A stretch of 64,000 nt of DNA from Rhizophagus clarus (Eukaryota; Glomeromycota; Glomeromycetes; Glomerales; Glomeraceae): contig BLAL01000194.1 in the NCBI GenBank assembly GCA_015698045.1, positions 1,736,001 through 1,800,000 of the forward strand, in the 5' to 3' direction. The notes beneath the pieces were generated by a model. It was given only the letters and a program-made list of their open reading frames with translations, did not search any database and was not told the origin of the DNA. Numbering within the stretch: the stretch's first letter is position 1; each line of letters begins with the position of its first letter. Both the position numbers and the translations under genes were made by a program. Positions 22,428 to 34,759 of the stretch are shown in pieces.

Positions 22428-24694
22428 TAGGGATGCGCATTACTTAACCATGGTTAATTAACCATTAGTCTTGTTAGTTTTCATTAGTCCAAACTGGTTA
22501 ATTAACTGTTATTTTTGATTAACCAATAAAAATCTAAATTTTAGGTCATATGATCTAAATTTTTAATAGATTATCATATTGCATAATCTTTTTTTTAATT
22601 CCAAAATCTACTTTTTCATATAAACTTTATTGTTATTATGGTTAAAAAAAAAGGAAATGTTTGGAAACATTGGATAATAATTACCAAAGAAAATAATGAA
22701 GAAAATAACAGTTCTAAAAAAAAGCACATCCTACTGTACATTGTAATTATTGTTCTAAAATTTTTGAACAAGGCATCTCTAAGCGAATGCAAACTCACTT
22801 GAATGATAATTGTCCTAAAGCTCCAAATAGTGCAAAAACAAAATCAACTAAAATATTAGAATTACCTGTTCCTAGTATTAATGAAATATCATCTCAATCT
22901 TCTGCGGCAAAAAAACCAAAAAAAAATTTGAAAAGTATAAAAATTGAGAGTTTTGTCGATAGTATGAGTGAAGAAGAGTAAAATACTCTTGAAATTTTAT
23001 TAGCTCAAGCATTATTTGCTGCTGGAATTCCTTTTTCTTCACTTGAAAATAATTATATTATTCAGTTTTTTCAACGTTTACGTCCAGCATTCAAATTACC
23101 CAATCGAAAAAAACTTGCTAATGAATTATTTGATGATGTTTTTGACGAAGTTAAAGCTAAATGTAATGAACAAATTTTACAAGCAAAATCTCTTACTATG
23201 GTTTCAGATGGTTGGTCTAATATCAATAGGGAATTAGTACAAAATTTTGTAATTTGTACTCCAAAACCATTATTTTTTGATACTATTTATTCTGGTGAAG
23301 AATCTCATACAGTAATATGAGTTGCAGAAAAAATTATTTAACAAATGAATATTATTGGTATTGATAAATTTTCTGCAGTTATTACAGATACAGCTAGTGT
23401 AATGAAGGCAGCTTGACGAATTATTGAAGAAAAATATCCATATATTATTTGTTTAGGTTGTAATTCTCATATAATAAATCTATTAATTGGTGATATTTTA
23501 AAAATTGATCAAATTAAAACTGTTATGGAAAATGCAAAGAAATTGGTAAATTATTTTAAGGTACATATTCAAGCAGCAGCTAAATTAAAGCGAATTCAAA
23601 AAGATAATTATAATAAAGAAATTGCATTAAATTTACCAGTACTTACATGATGGGGAACACATCTTACTTATTTACAATCAATTCAAAAATCAAAAACAGC
23701 AATTGAGCAGGCTTTAATGGATACAATAATTCATTAAAATATAGATTCAACTTTACAAAATTATGTATTATCAGATATTTTTTGAGAAGATATAAATATG
23801 TTAATAAAAATTATGGAACCAATGGTAATAGCGTTAAAATTGTTTGAGTCAGATTCTTCAATACTTTCATCAGTTTATTCACATTTTAAAAATCTAATAG
23901 ATCAAATTAATCAAATAGAATGTGATTTTTCTAACAAACTCCAAGAATTAATTATTAGAAGATGGGAATATGCATATCATCCTATTATGATTATTTCTTA
24001 CATGTTAGATCCACAATTTTTAGAAAAAAGTAAAAATAATGGAATTGAAGCGGATGGTTATACAGAATTTACAACATTTGCAAGTGAAAAATTTGATCAT
24101 GAAGAATCAGTAGAATTATTTGCTGAATTAGTCAATTTTCGTAATAAAAAATCATCTTACAATAATGAAATTATTTGGAAGTCAATTAATTTTCTTAATA
24201 ATCCATCTATATGGTGGCAATCCTGGCCGAATAGTAAACTTCAATAATTGGCCATTAAAATTTTTTTAATTCCTACATTTTCTGCAGTTGCAGAAAGAAA
24301 TTTCTCTAATTTTGGTTTTATTTATAATAAAATTTGTAATAGATTAATAAATGATCGTGTAAAAAAATTAGTTTACATTTATGAAAATCTTTGAATATAT
24401 AATAGATATCTAAAAATAAATTCAAAACAAAAAAAAATCAAATTAATGATATTAACGAAGATAGTGATGATTATAATAATAGTTCTGATAATGATAGTAG
24501 TATAATTAGATTTGAATCAAATGTAATGAATTTAGATGAAGATGAATAAATAAACATAAAAATTTGATAATATAAATTAAATTTATTTTTTTATAAATTA
24601 TAATAATATAATAGTTATTTATGGGTTAATTAACAGTTAATTAACGGTTAATTAACTGGTTAAATAACTAAATTTATAACTAATGGTTATTTTC
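22428..24694 (+). mobile_element. hAT DNA transposon, decayed
   Basis: 2267 bp flanked by an exact 8-bp duplication GGGATCCT (22420-22427 and 24695-24702). Left end TAGGGATGCGCATTACTTAA; both ends carry clustered GGTTAATTAACC palindromes, while the terminal inverted repeat itself is poor, so the precise right end is less certain. The single long transposase reading on the plus strand is described separately. It inserted between the two coding parts of the poly(A)-ended sequence. Confidence 0.8.
22640..24400 (+). pseudogene. hAT transposase pseudogene (BED finger, DUF659-like, C-terminal dimerisation domain)
   Basis: The N-terminal part has a BED-type finger, HCNYCSKIFEQ then KRMQTHLNDNC (22735-22810). 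The middle reads LPNRKKLANELFDDVFDEV, LTMVSDGWSNINRELVQNF and SAVITDTASVMKAA, and CLGCNSHIINLL, the usual hAT core. The C-terminus has SIWWQSWPNSKLQ and PTFSAVAERNFSNFGFIYN, the dimerisation domain (24205-24350). Roughly eight in-frame stops interrupt it, at least four TGA and three TAA; every one is explained by a single transition from TGG, CGA or CAA. A frame change lies near 22980-23010. The function would be cut-and-paste transposition; this copy cannot make it. Confidence 0.85.
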
Positions 24695-26329
24695 GGGATC
24701 CTATGTACTAATCAGATATGTCAATTAATATTGATGAGATTGATGAGATTGATGAAGATTTAAAAGGATTATTGGATGATAAGTTAAGCACCACTTTTTC
24801 ATGCAATAATACACCTTTACCTGTCACACCCTTAACCAAATCTCAGAAAAGGAGCACTAAGAAGAAGGCCTGCAAGAAGAAGAAAATGTTGCAATTGCAA
24901 ACTCCTTCAGAATTGGATGAAAAAGTAATGCCCACTTTTAGCGCTGAATCTTCTAAATATATACCTTCTAAACCTTCTGGTTTAAGGATAGTTACTTTTA
25001 ATCAAAGTTTGCTTTTTCCTTTTTTCACACTCTTTAAGTAGTTGAAACAAGATTCTAAACTACAATCAACACCTATTGATAATGGAAAAAAATTAAAACA
25101 AAAAGAGATAGATAACACTTTCAAGAATAGCAATGTTATCATTACCAGATATTAATTTCAAGAAAAAAAACAAGCACAATTACTAGATCTTGTAGTATAT
25201 GATATTCTGGTGAAATAGGATAACTATACCCTCTTGGCCAATTTAGGATGATGGGATAAGGTCATATCAGTCAGTACAAGGATGCATAAAAAGTACTTAT
25301 CTGCAAAGGTTTGACTGATTCTAGACCATAAGTGCTTGAAATGCTATAATGAAAGGGACTTGACTGTTAACTTGAGAGGAATCTCTGTTCAATAGTTTCC
25401 TGCTTTCTGAAAGGAAACAACATAAGAAATTCTAAGTTGTTATATACAATATTCCAGATGATATGACAGATGTCTCCTTATTCTCAAATGAACATCCATG
25501 TCGATTTTTATTGGATAGTGGCATAAAATCATTTAAAATTGTTAAAGAAGTTGATGGATCTAGAAAGATGATAGGTTATTTTGACACTTGGGATTATGTT
25601 TTCACCTGCATTAATAACCTTCAGCTTTGGAATAATAAAAGAATCTTTTGGTGCTATTATTCCACTTTCAACTTCAAGAATTTACGTAAATCTGCTTGAT
25701 TTGGTAATGCAAACAAGTTCTTAAGGACAATACATGGGTCTAACTTTTCTTTTTTAGGTTCTAATACTAACAACTGTAAGAACGATTATCATAAAACTCC
25801 CAAATCTGATTATTCTACCAAGAAAATCAATCAATTAAGAGATGGCCAGTCCTTCAAGCTGGATGTAAAACACATTGTTGGAATATTATATTTTGTTTAG
25901 TTGGGAGGAATAAATAGAAAATTCCACATTAACTTCTTGTCATGCTTTGCATTCACTTTATATAGTATTTTTTGTTTTATAAGATTGTAGAATTTTTCTT
26001 TTCTTTTATTTTCGTTTTCTTTATTTCTTGAACAATTTTATAACTAGACTTTCTATTACATTAAAGAGAATAGATTAAGGATATAGTAGTCATGAGATAT
26101 ACCTCTAACCCTAATGTGGGGAATGGGTAGGCTTTTTTCTTCTGATCTTCTATATACTTTTCTATTTTTTTTCAGTAAATAAAAGCACTTCTTTTGACTA
26201 AAAAAAAAAAAAAAAAAAATTTTGTAGAAGACTGTATTTCAGGTAGGTATGATCTTTATATATTTTTGCTTACATTACTTTAATTATTAAATTTACTATT
26301 ATTATGTCATTATAACTTGATCAACAAGT

Positions 26330-26830
26330 TTCAGTAAGTTATTACAGATTTCATTATATCTCGTATTTCTATTTTCATCTCGCTTTTCTTAATTTTATTT
26401 CATATATTTTATTTTTTTCATATACTTTTCCATTCCATATTTCTGTCATTTAAATTTTTTAATTTTCTCTTCTGTATATCTTCTGGATATATTCTCTTTC
26501 TCTTTTCTTTCTATTATTCAGTTTTTTTTAATAACATCTCTATTTATATTACTTAGATATTTTTCTTAACAATATTTTTCTTCATATATTACCTAGATAT
26601 ATTTTTTTATCACTCTTCTTTCCATTACTTAAAATTTTTTTCATAACATCCCCACTTATATCATTTAAATATATTTCTAATAACATTTCTTTCCATATAT
26701 CATCTGGATATACCTCTTTTTTATTATTTAAATTTTTTATTAACTTCATATTTTTCTTTACTCTTTCTTTCACTTTCATTCTTTCACTTTATTCTAATAT
26801 ATTAAATATACTTTTTCTTAAGAGTATTAT
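26330..26830 (-). pseudogene. Lys/Glu-rich coding remnant, unrecognised
   Basis: Minus-strand frame 26582-26779 (65 codons) with VYPDDIWKEMLLEIYLNDIS followed by repeats of ISGDVMKKILSNGK-like sequence; the plus strand shows a loosely repeated segment TATATTAC(C/T)TAGATATATTT about every 60 bp. Composition matches the 15.5-21.9 kb Lys/Glu-rich region. Too short and broken to name. Confidence 0.35.
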
Positions 26831-27131
26831 GGTTTTACTTTTCTTCTTTAGAACTGAATATATATTTCTAATACAATATTTATGATATAATAGTCATTAT
26901 TTCAATAAATATCCAATACTAATATGAATTATACGAAACATAAGTATTTTCTGATTTTATATCATATTATCATCAATACCAGCAAATTGGATAATCAATT
27001 ATCTTTTTCTTTTAAGATACTTCAATAACCATGTCATCCTCAATGCGATTTTTAATTCTTTAGTATCTATAATTTGATTTTACAAAACACAGAAAGCATA
27101 AATTGCAGAACTTTTGATTAAGTTGTTCCAA
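26831..27131. other. AT-rich spacer before the CACTA element
   Basis: No gene or repeat recognised. Confidence 0.5.
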
Positions 27132-27689
27132 ATCTATTGGTCAAAATTAATTCTATCAGATACATATTAGGGACTTATATATCGGTGACTAATCGGATAA
27201 ATATCAGGTATTTTTATATATTGGGTACCCGATTTATTACACTTCAAAATATGCCTAATTACCAAGACCCCGATATCTAAACTATTGATTACTAATATGT
27301 TATTTAATATATATCAGGTACAGTTCTATCTTACACATATCAGGTATCCAATATGTGATACAAATTTTAATACGTTAGATTTCATATTATATAGAAATTT
27401 TTTAGAGTTTACTTTCTTTATAGATTTTTTTTTTAGAAATTTTTAATTCGTTTAATGTAGTTAAAAAATTTTTATTGTCTTATTTATTGAATGCATTAAC
27501 AAATTTATAAATTTTTTGTAAAGTGTTTAAAAGTATAATTATTATTATTAATATTTTTATTTTATTACGTATTTTATTACAATAAATTAATAAAAAAGTT
27601 ACAATTATTTATAATACAATTTCAAGCAAAGTTTGCTCAAACTTTTCTTAATCATGATTACGTTAGGATCAAGAGAAACAAGAAAAACT

Positions 27690-28245
27690 GCAACCTAAAA
27701 TAAATAAAAGAAACGTTAAAACTGTTTCTTTAATATTCAAAAAATATCCCTCTCTCCCTCTTTACATTTCAAGTCTGAAGTCCAGCAATCTGAAAAAAAT
27801 AAAGAAAGAAATGTTAGTAACATTTCTTTAATATTAAAAAAAAATCACCACCCTTTCCAACTTACATTTCCAAGTTCAGTTCATCCAAGAAGGCTGGCAA
27901 CCTAAAAAAAATAAAGAAAGAAACATTAGTAACGTTTCTTTAATATTAAAAAAAAAATCTCCTGCCCTTTCTAACTTACATTCCCAAGTCTGGTTTGTCC
28001 AAGAAGGCCGGCAACCTAAAAAAAATAAAAAAAGAAACGTTAGTAACGTTTCTTTAATATTAAAAAAATCATCATCCTTTTCAACTTACATTTTCCAAGT
28101 CCAGTTCGTCCAAGAAGGCTGGCAACCTAAAAAAAATAAAGAAACATTAGTAACGTTTCTTTAATATTAAAAAAAAATTCTCCCATCCTTTCCAACTTAC
28201 ATTCCAAGTCTAAGAGTCCAGCAACCTAAAAAAAAAATAAAAAAA
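27690..28245 (-). repeat. Exon/intron-like array B1 (inside CACTA copy 1)
   Basis: Six acceptor-block units of about 112 bp on the minus strand, mirror image of B2 at 50040-50620. Each unit: acceptor TTTTTTTAG, block GTTGCCAGCCTTCTTGGACG.. of about 24-37 nt, donor GTAAGTT or GTAAATT, a G/A-rich stretch, then the inverted repeat AAAGAAACGTTA-C-TAACGTTTCTTT, whose centre contains TACTAAC, and a T-rich tract back to the next acceptor. Confidence 0.85.
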
Positions 28246-28938
28246 ATTCATGGTTTAGAAAACCGTAAAAATAGATTGATCATGATAATCAATGATCGTC
28301 AAATTAAATTAAAATGCCGAAACTATTGCATGTAAACGCCAAAAGGTTTTGGCAGTTTAGCAAAAATGAGTTTGATCATGTATTTTGAAAATGTGAAAGA
28401 TTATTTCAAGATTTTATATTGTAAATTGATAGATTAGTTCTCTCAATTTGATCTATGGAAAAATTTTAATAACATTTTGAGAGAATCAGTGGTATTAGAT
28501 CTGTCACGCCTAAATGTACCTTTTTTAAAAATTTATTGGAGACATTTTATCATTACAATATATTATATAATATATGATGACAGATTGCTTATTTAATTAA
28601 TACTTTAATAAAAAAAAAATAAATGTTTATTGAATAAAAGCAATTTATTATAATAAGCTTTAATTACTTATAATTGAGATCGAATTTTTTAATTTCAGTT
28701 GAATATAGGCCGATATTAAATCAAATTATAAAATAATAAAAATATTAAAATAATAATTAAATGACTATATAAAATATATATATATTTAATAAAAAATAAT
28801 AATAATAAAAGATAATAAAAAATAAAAAATAATAATAATAAAAATAATAAAAATATAAAAATATAAATAAAAAATAAAAATAAAAATAAAATATAAAAAA
28901 TACAAAATAAAAAAAAAATAAAAATAAAAAAATATAAT

Positions 28939-29545
28939 CTACGGATTCTGAGGCTGCTGATGTGCGGTGTTTTTATGCCGCCTACAACTGTGGTGGTTCC
29001 CTAAGAAATATATATAAATTTAGAACTTAAATAACTTAAATATAAATTAAAAAAATTCTTAATAACTACCAGGTCTGTCTCAAAATCTTGTGCGGAACTG
29101 CCTATAATATCTTTCTTCTTCCTAGGACCACCTTCCATTTTGCGTACCATTCCTCCATTCACAGAAATTCTAAAAATGTTAATACTATTAATTTTTTATT
29201 TTTTTTTATTTTTTTTTTATGATTTATTATTATTTTACTAACATTAAAATTTCTGACCAAATTTCTCCACTTTCTTTCTACTTGTTGGCCAGTGAATCTC
29301 ACGCAGAACTGTCTCTGAATTCTTTGAGCTAGACTTTCCCAAAATTCAGAGCGGTCCCTCCCAGGTATGTCATAGTAGTAGTTGTTCCTTCTCCTTTACA
29401 TTATTTATTTAATTTTTAGATCAGGAAATGTAAGAGAAAAAAAAACTAGAATATGATTAAAGTTATTTATTAGTTTTCATTTAATTTTTTACCTCCTATA
29501 TCTTATTAAATATTCAGTTATTGCATCAGTCTAATTTGCGGGCAT
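28939..29545 (-). pseudogene. Myb/SANT-like DNA-binding gene of CACTA copy 1 (decayed)
   Basis: Counterpart of the four-exon gene at 37059-37663, read on the minus strand from ATG at 29543-29545 to TAG at 28939-28941. It keeps DAITEYLIRYRR, DIPGRDRSEFWESLAQRIQ, FCVRFTGQQVERKWRNLVRNF and a Cys/His-containing tail NHHSC. In-frame stops replace two Trp codons (TGG to TAG near the start, TGG to TGA near RTRF) and one further codon near GRWS. The fold would be a trihelix/Myb-like DNA-binding domain with conserved tryptophans. As the only protein-like unit in the element it is a candidate for a TnpA-like DNA-binding accessory. Confidence 0.65.
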
Positions 29546-30369
29546 TTTAAGAAAAAGAATATATAATAATAAAAAATAACGGTAACAAATTTTAAGAAAA
29601 AGAATATATAATAAAAATAACAACAACAAATTTATTGTAAGAAAAAAAAAAGATGAAACCTCTTTTTATAAACAATTTTTTATCACTTTGTATTATTATA
29701 TTAATTACCCTTCAAGAACATTTACGTAAATTGTTCTAATTTCTCAAATATGTCATGATTGTTATGATCTGTCTTCTTTATATTAATTATAATACAGATA
29801 CGGATCTACAATACAATCAATCACAATGAACAAGTTAAACTCGATCTAAACTCAATTGTTATAATCGTGATTCCAAAATATTAAGATAAAAGTCTTCTTT
29901 TTAATTATATATCAAATCTAAAAAAGGTAAAATCTAATAAAACAGATACGTAAATAAATAGTGTTTTTTATTTTGGTTTATAATAAGCTTTTGCCAATTA
30001 TAGACTACAAATAAAACAATTACAGATCTACAATACATTACACAAAAATCTTAAGCGAACAAGTTAAACTCGAGTTGAACTCGAGTTCAACTTGAGTTCA
30101 AAGCAAACAATTTAAATTCAAAATAAAATATCCAAGATTAACAAAAAAGTTAGTAACATTATAATAAAATCAGTAGTAAAACTTAATTTAATCATCTTTA
30201 ATTAGGTATAAAAATTCTGATAAATTTAATAAAATTAGTGATTTTTTAATAATTTTATCAACTCAAGTTGAGCATGAATAGTGAATAATCAAGTTTGTGC
30301 TTCTTCGCTAATATTGACTTGTGCATTCGATAGGTGACCAATTTTGTGGCTGATGTGGCTGAATATAAT

Positions 30370-31010
30370 ATTACCCTAATAACCAATAAAAATTAATAAT
30401 TTTGTTGATCATGTGATTGCACAATCATGATTTAATTATTTATTTATTATATATTTTTTTTTTTTTCAAAAACTTTTTCTCTCTCTCTCAAATTTTTACT
30501 TTATTGTTTTGTCTAAAAAATAAAGATAGTGGTATATTTTTTGTTGAAATTTCTTTTCCCATTATTATGTTATTTATAATATTACCCAAATAACCAATAA
30601 AAATTGATAATTTTGTTGATCATGTGATTGTACGATTACGATTTAATTATTTATTTATCATTTTTTTTTTCAAAACTTTTTTTTTTCTCTCTCAAATTTT
30701 TACTTTATTGTTTTTGTCTAAAAAATAAAGATAAAGGTATATTTTTTGTTAAAATTTCTTTTCCCATTATTATGTTATTCTTAACACTCTTATTAATATA
30801 TTTTTCCAATGTATTTCTTCTTACTAACGTCCTAAATAATGTTTTACTATTGAATTTTTTACTTTATTGGTTTTTCTAAAAAATAAATACAAAGGTACAT
30901 TTTTTGTTGAAATTTCTTTTTCCATCCTGTTAACACTCTTACAAATATTTTTTTCTAATGTGTTTCCTCCTACTAACGTTCCTACTAACAATGTTCTACT
31001 GTTAAACATT
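30370..31010. repeat. Tandem repeat, about 210 bp x 2 plus a third partial copy
   Basis: The segment ATTACCCTAATAACCAATAA..GTTGATCATGTGATTG.. through ACTTTATTG, CTAAAAAATAAAG and TTTTTTGTTGAAATTTC recurs at about 30370, 30580 and, partly, 30780-31010. The mirror set is at about 35600-36260 in CACTA copy 2. The palindrome TGATCATGTGATT is kept in each full copy. Open frames of 60-106 codons here are Leu/Phe-rich and are read as artefacts. Confidence 0.7.
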
Positions 31011-31866
31011 TTTTATTCCTTACTTTTACTAACACTTCTACTAATATTAACACTAACATTAATACTTATACTTTATATTTTTTTTATTGATGTTCCTTTT
31101 CTACTTCTACTAACTTTTATACTAACATTAATACTAACACTTTCTAATGTAAAAATTTTTTTATTAACGTTTCTTTTCTTTTGCTAACACTTTTACTAAT
31201 ATTCATACTAACACTTTTATTACTAATATTTTACTTTCTTTCAAATTAAATAGATATAATGAAATGAAAACAAGCAAACAAGTGAACATTAATTGTAAAT
31301 TTGTGTAAAGAGTAGTGAATTTTTTTTATAATATTTTTTGTATAATATTTTTTTTTATTATCGATTGAAAATATAAATAAAACTTTTAGTAATTACAATT
31401 AAATGAATTAAATTACTTTTAAATTACAATTGTATTTAAATTATAAATCTACTACTATTAATGCCCCATAAATGCTATACTTTTTGGCTATCTGATATGT
31501 GTGAAAATTATAAAATTATGCTTATATTTTAAATACAAATAGGATACATATCGGGTATATATAGGATACTTATTAGCACTATCCGATAAGTGTATAATAT
31601 CTGTCTGATATTTTTTTAAAATATATCAGGTACCCAATAAATCTATGATATGTAACTGATATTTAATTACCCAATATGTATGAGATATATACCTGATATG
31701 TATGTTATATGTCACCGATTTTCTGCATTTGACGGGTACATATCGGGTACCCGATATGTGTAGTATTATTAAATAGTATACACATATTTCACACATATCA
31801 GGTACATATCGGGTAGCTGATATGTACCTGATATGTACCCGATAGCATCAATTTTGACCAGTGATC

Positions 31867-32204
31867 CCACTTTTTGCCTTTGAAGAATCATTAATTTCAA
31901 TATTATCATCAATACTTATTTTAGATGTGATTTCGCAAAATACAGTAGAAAGTATAAACAGGACTCCAAATAATACTAATATAACTCACATACGGGTTTA
32001 TATAGAGTTTATATAAAGTTACTTTTTAAATCCACAAATTGAGTTTGCATAGATCGGTCAATTTTGAAGTAACTCATATATTATGTTTGCATAAAATTTA
32101 TAATAGATATATATGGATTTATTTTTAAAAAATACTAATTTTGGTAAATGTAAATTACTCGGTATTTACCAAAATTTATTTTATTTTATTTATTTTTATT
32201 ATTC
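31867..32204. other. Spacer between the two CACTA copies (left part)
   Basis: No gene recognised. A weak repeat of the form TATATAGAGTTTATATAAAG lies near 31990. Confidence 0.5.
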
Positions 32205-32945
32205 TTTTTCAGTTTTTAATACCTTAAAGTCCTTAATTCCAAAAGTCTGGTCATGTTTTTCGTCTAGTAATACTACAAAAAAGAAATTAATTAGTTAAAA
32301 AAAAACTGGAAACCATTTCCCCCACCCTCTCTTACCTTAATTCCAAAAGTCAGGTCATGCTTTTCATCTGGCAACACTACAAAAAATAAAAAAAAAATTA
32401 ATTAATTAGTTAAAAAAAAAACTGAAAAACACTTCCCCCACCCTTCCTTACCTTAATTTCAAAAGTCTGGTCATGCTTTTCGTCTGACAACACTACAAAA
32501 AAAAAAAATTAATTAATTAATTAAAAAAAAATACTGAAAAACATTTCCCCCACCCTCCCTTACCTTAATTCCAAAAGTCCAGTCATGCTTTTTGTCTGGC
32601 AACACTACAAAAAATAAAAAAAAAGTTAATAACTTAATTAATTAAAAAAAATAAAAAAACACCTCCCCTAACCCTCCCTTACATTAATTCCAAAAGTCCG
32701 GTCATGCTTTTCGTCTGACAACACTACAAAAAAAAAATTAATTAATTAATTAAAAAAAAAATACTGAAAAACATTTCTCCCACCCTTCCTTACCTTAATT
32801 CCAAAAGTCCGGTCATGCTTTTTGTTTGGCAACACTACAAAAAATAAAAAAAAAAGTTAATAACTTAATTAATTAAAAAAAACAAAGAAACACCTTCCCT
32901 AACCCTCCCTTACCTTAATTCCAAAAGTCTAATCAGATATTCAGA
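32205..32945 (-). repeat. Tandem exon/intron-like array A2, about 7 units
   Basis: Reverse-oriented copies of family A (compare 4040-5577): on the minus strand each has an acceptor TTTTTTGTAGTG, a block TTGCCAGACGAAAAGCATGA..GGAATTAAG and donor GTAAGGGAGGGT. Period about 115-120 bp. The right edge has the same imperfect palindrome (TCTAATCAGATATTCAGATTATCTGATTAG, given here only by its halves ATCAGATA / TATCTGAT, 32927-32955) that precedes array A1. It lies between two CACTA copies but belongs to neither. Confidence 0.85.
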
Positions 32946-32959
32946 TTATCTGATTAGAT

Positions 32960-34759
32960 TGGCAAGTTATAGTATTAACGAATTTTTTATAAATTTTTAA
33001 GCATATCTTCCCTTTAGTTTAGATTCTTTATTATTTTTTAGGTCATTTTATAGTTCTTTCTGATATCTCTTTAATCAAAGTGCATTAAGTAGTTTCTTGT
33101 ATAAGACTCTACTTCTTCTCCCATTCTATTATCGAGATTAAGGTCCAGTTGTTTTACAATTATAATGTTATTTTTTAATTTTAAAATTTAGATTTATATA
33201 TTTTTTTTTCTTTTAAATGTAAATTACATTGACTCGACCCACAATAAATAAATAAATAAATAAATAAATAAATTTTTTATAAATTTAAAAAATTTTTTTT
33301 TAACTAAGATGTAAGTTTGCATAGTGTTATTATGAAAAAAAAGTTGCGTAGAGTTAATAGTAAACACATGCAGATTATTTGTGAGTTATATTAGTATTGT
33401 TCAGGATTCTGTATAAACTGCAGGATTTTTGATCAGTTATTGCTCTAAATTACTTTTTTGTTTTAGAATCGTTATTCTCTACATATATTATTATATTATC
33501 AAAATGTAGAAGGTTAATTGCAATACATTTTTTACCTTTAGTAAATTGTTCAATATAATTATATTTTTCCAAAATATCTTTTTTCTTATATTTGTTCAGT
33601 TTATTTCTCTTACTGATCTAAGTACAGATTCTCAAGAAATGATTAATCATCTGAAATATATAAAAATATTGTAAAATAATCATAAAGATTATTTTCTTTT
33701 TTAAAGTATACATCACATGTAGGGTAAAAACTGTTCTTTACCAATGCCATGTCAGTTTTCTCACAATAATTTTTCTCTTAACACATACATCTAGGAAACA
33801 AACTTCTTTCATTTTCTTCTAATAATACTCTTTCTTTTGTAGCACTTTACTATTTATTTTACTTCATTTATTTAAATATTTCTCTTATAATCTCATTTCA
33901 TTTACATAGAATATTTCTCCTATTATTTCATCTTGTTCATATAGAACACTTTTTTTATTATTTCATTTTGTTTACATAAAACATTTCTCCTAAATTTTAT
34001 TTGACAATAGCTTTTATCACAACTTCATACTTAATTCCAAATATGCATAACTTACTTTTTATTTGACAAATCAGAATAAATTAACTAAAAATAATACTTT
34101 CAAATACTAATTAAAACGCAATTTCCTTCCTTAATTATAATTAACATTATCACTAACTTCCATAGGATTGAGTATAATGAATAAGGTTTTTTCCTCATTT
34201 ACAGAGTATATTTATATAAAATTTAAGAATTATTTTCTACTTTTTTTTTCTCTAAATATATCCATTTATTCTTTCTATTATTATATCTCGTAATGATGAT
34301 TTATAAACTAATCCTAGATTATTTACTAATTCCCATTATATTAATTACAAGATTTAGTGTTGCAAAATATTACATCATTCTTTTCTTTCAACTATTTCTT
34401 TGGTTAAGTTACTACAAGAAAATGCTCTTAACGTATATCTGATATTATCTCTTCTAATCTAAAAAATAAATAAAGTAATGATAAAAATAGAATTAAAAAT
34501 AAAATCTAAACTAAAAATAAATCCTAAAAATAATTTGTATTCCCATCTAGTTATATCATATAATTTGTATTATATAATTGTTTTATCTATTATACTATCG
34601 TCTAATTATCTTTATTATCGTAATTATCATGCTATAGCATCTAGATAAAAATCATATATATTTAATCTTTAAAAAGACATAATCTAGGTAAAAAAACTTA
34701 TTTCCAAAAAGAATAGATATAATTACACTAAATAAGAAAAGTAAAGGAATAGTGTATAC
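32960..34759. other. AT/pyrimidine-rich spacer between CACTA copies
   Basis: No gene recognised. A short run of TAAATA repeats is at 33243-33272. Around 33890-34000 a segment of about 46 bp (TTTACATAGAATATTTCTCC, TATTATTTCAT) repeats three times. The plus strand is pyrimidine-rich from 33530 on, resembling the Lys/Glu-rich remnants at 19-21 kb, but I found no convincing frame. Confidence 0.5.

Larger units (their letters stand above)
21936..26219 (+). mobile_element. Poly(A)-ended retroposed sequence, split by a hAT insertion
   Basis: A sense-strand sequence beginning around GGGGGAACTCTTTCTGC and ending in AATAAAAGCACTTC..GACT plus about 19 A residues (to about 26219). Excluding the hAT at 22428-24694 and one copy of its target duplication it is about 2.0 kb. 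Two coding parts are visible: an upstream fragment at about 22000-22230 (reading NYDSKNSHSDRFHN, IIFSDPSGVERFLNKYED) and a downstream one from 24718 with an acidic N-terminus, a basic KKKACKKKK stretch and, around 25463-25699, HPCRFLLDSGIKSFKIV and IFWCYYSTFNFK. Both are broken. It looks like a LINE-type ORF1 or a retroposed copy of such a transcript; the family is not certain. No clear target duplication was found. Confidence 0.55.
27135..31863 (-). mobile_element. CACTA (EnSpm)-type element, copy 1, 4.7 kb
   Basis: Right end read in reverse is CACTGGTCAAAATTGATGC; left end is TATTGGTCAAAATTAATTC, a transition-decayed form of the same end. ATC lies on both sides (27132-27134, 31864-31866); 3-bp duplications with CACTG/CACTA ends define the CACTA superfamily. 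Both ends continue into subterminal arrays of GGTACATATC / GATATGTACC palindromic motifs (27180-27360, 31540-31850), the usual place for transposase-binding repeats. Inside are array B1, a Myb/SANT-like gene on the minus strand and a tandem repeat at 30370-31010. No catalytic transposase was recognised, so it is probably non-autonomous. It is the same element as 34763-51139 in the opposite orientation. Confidence 0.8.

Noticed and set aside
24661-24710. TAGGATCCCG as the right end of the hAT element
   Set aside because: It pairs only loosely with TAGGGATGCG and leaves no target duplication, whereas GGGATCCT is an exact 8-bp duplication.
29260-29400. Alternative third-exon phase in the Myb-like gene giving ISVNGGMVRKMEGG
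   Set aside because: That phase cannot be joined to the previous exon with a GT donor; the phase giving GRWSREEERYY joins cleanly on both sides.
30628-31187. Leu/Phe-rich frames in CACTA copy 1, and their mirror at 35536-36002
   Set aside because: They lie in tandem AT-rich repeats, on opposite element strands, and include frames open on both strands; not credible proteins.
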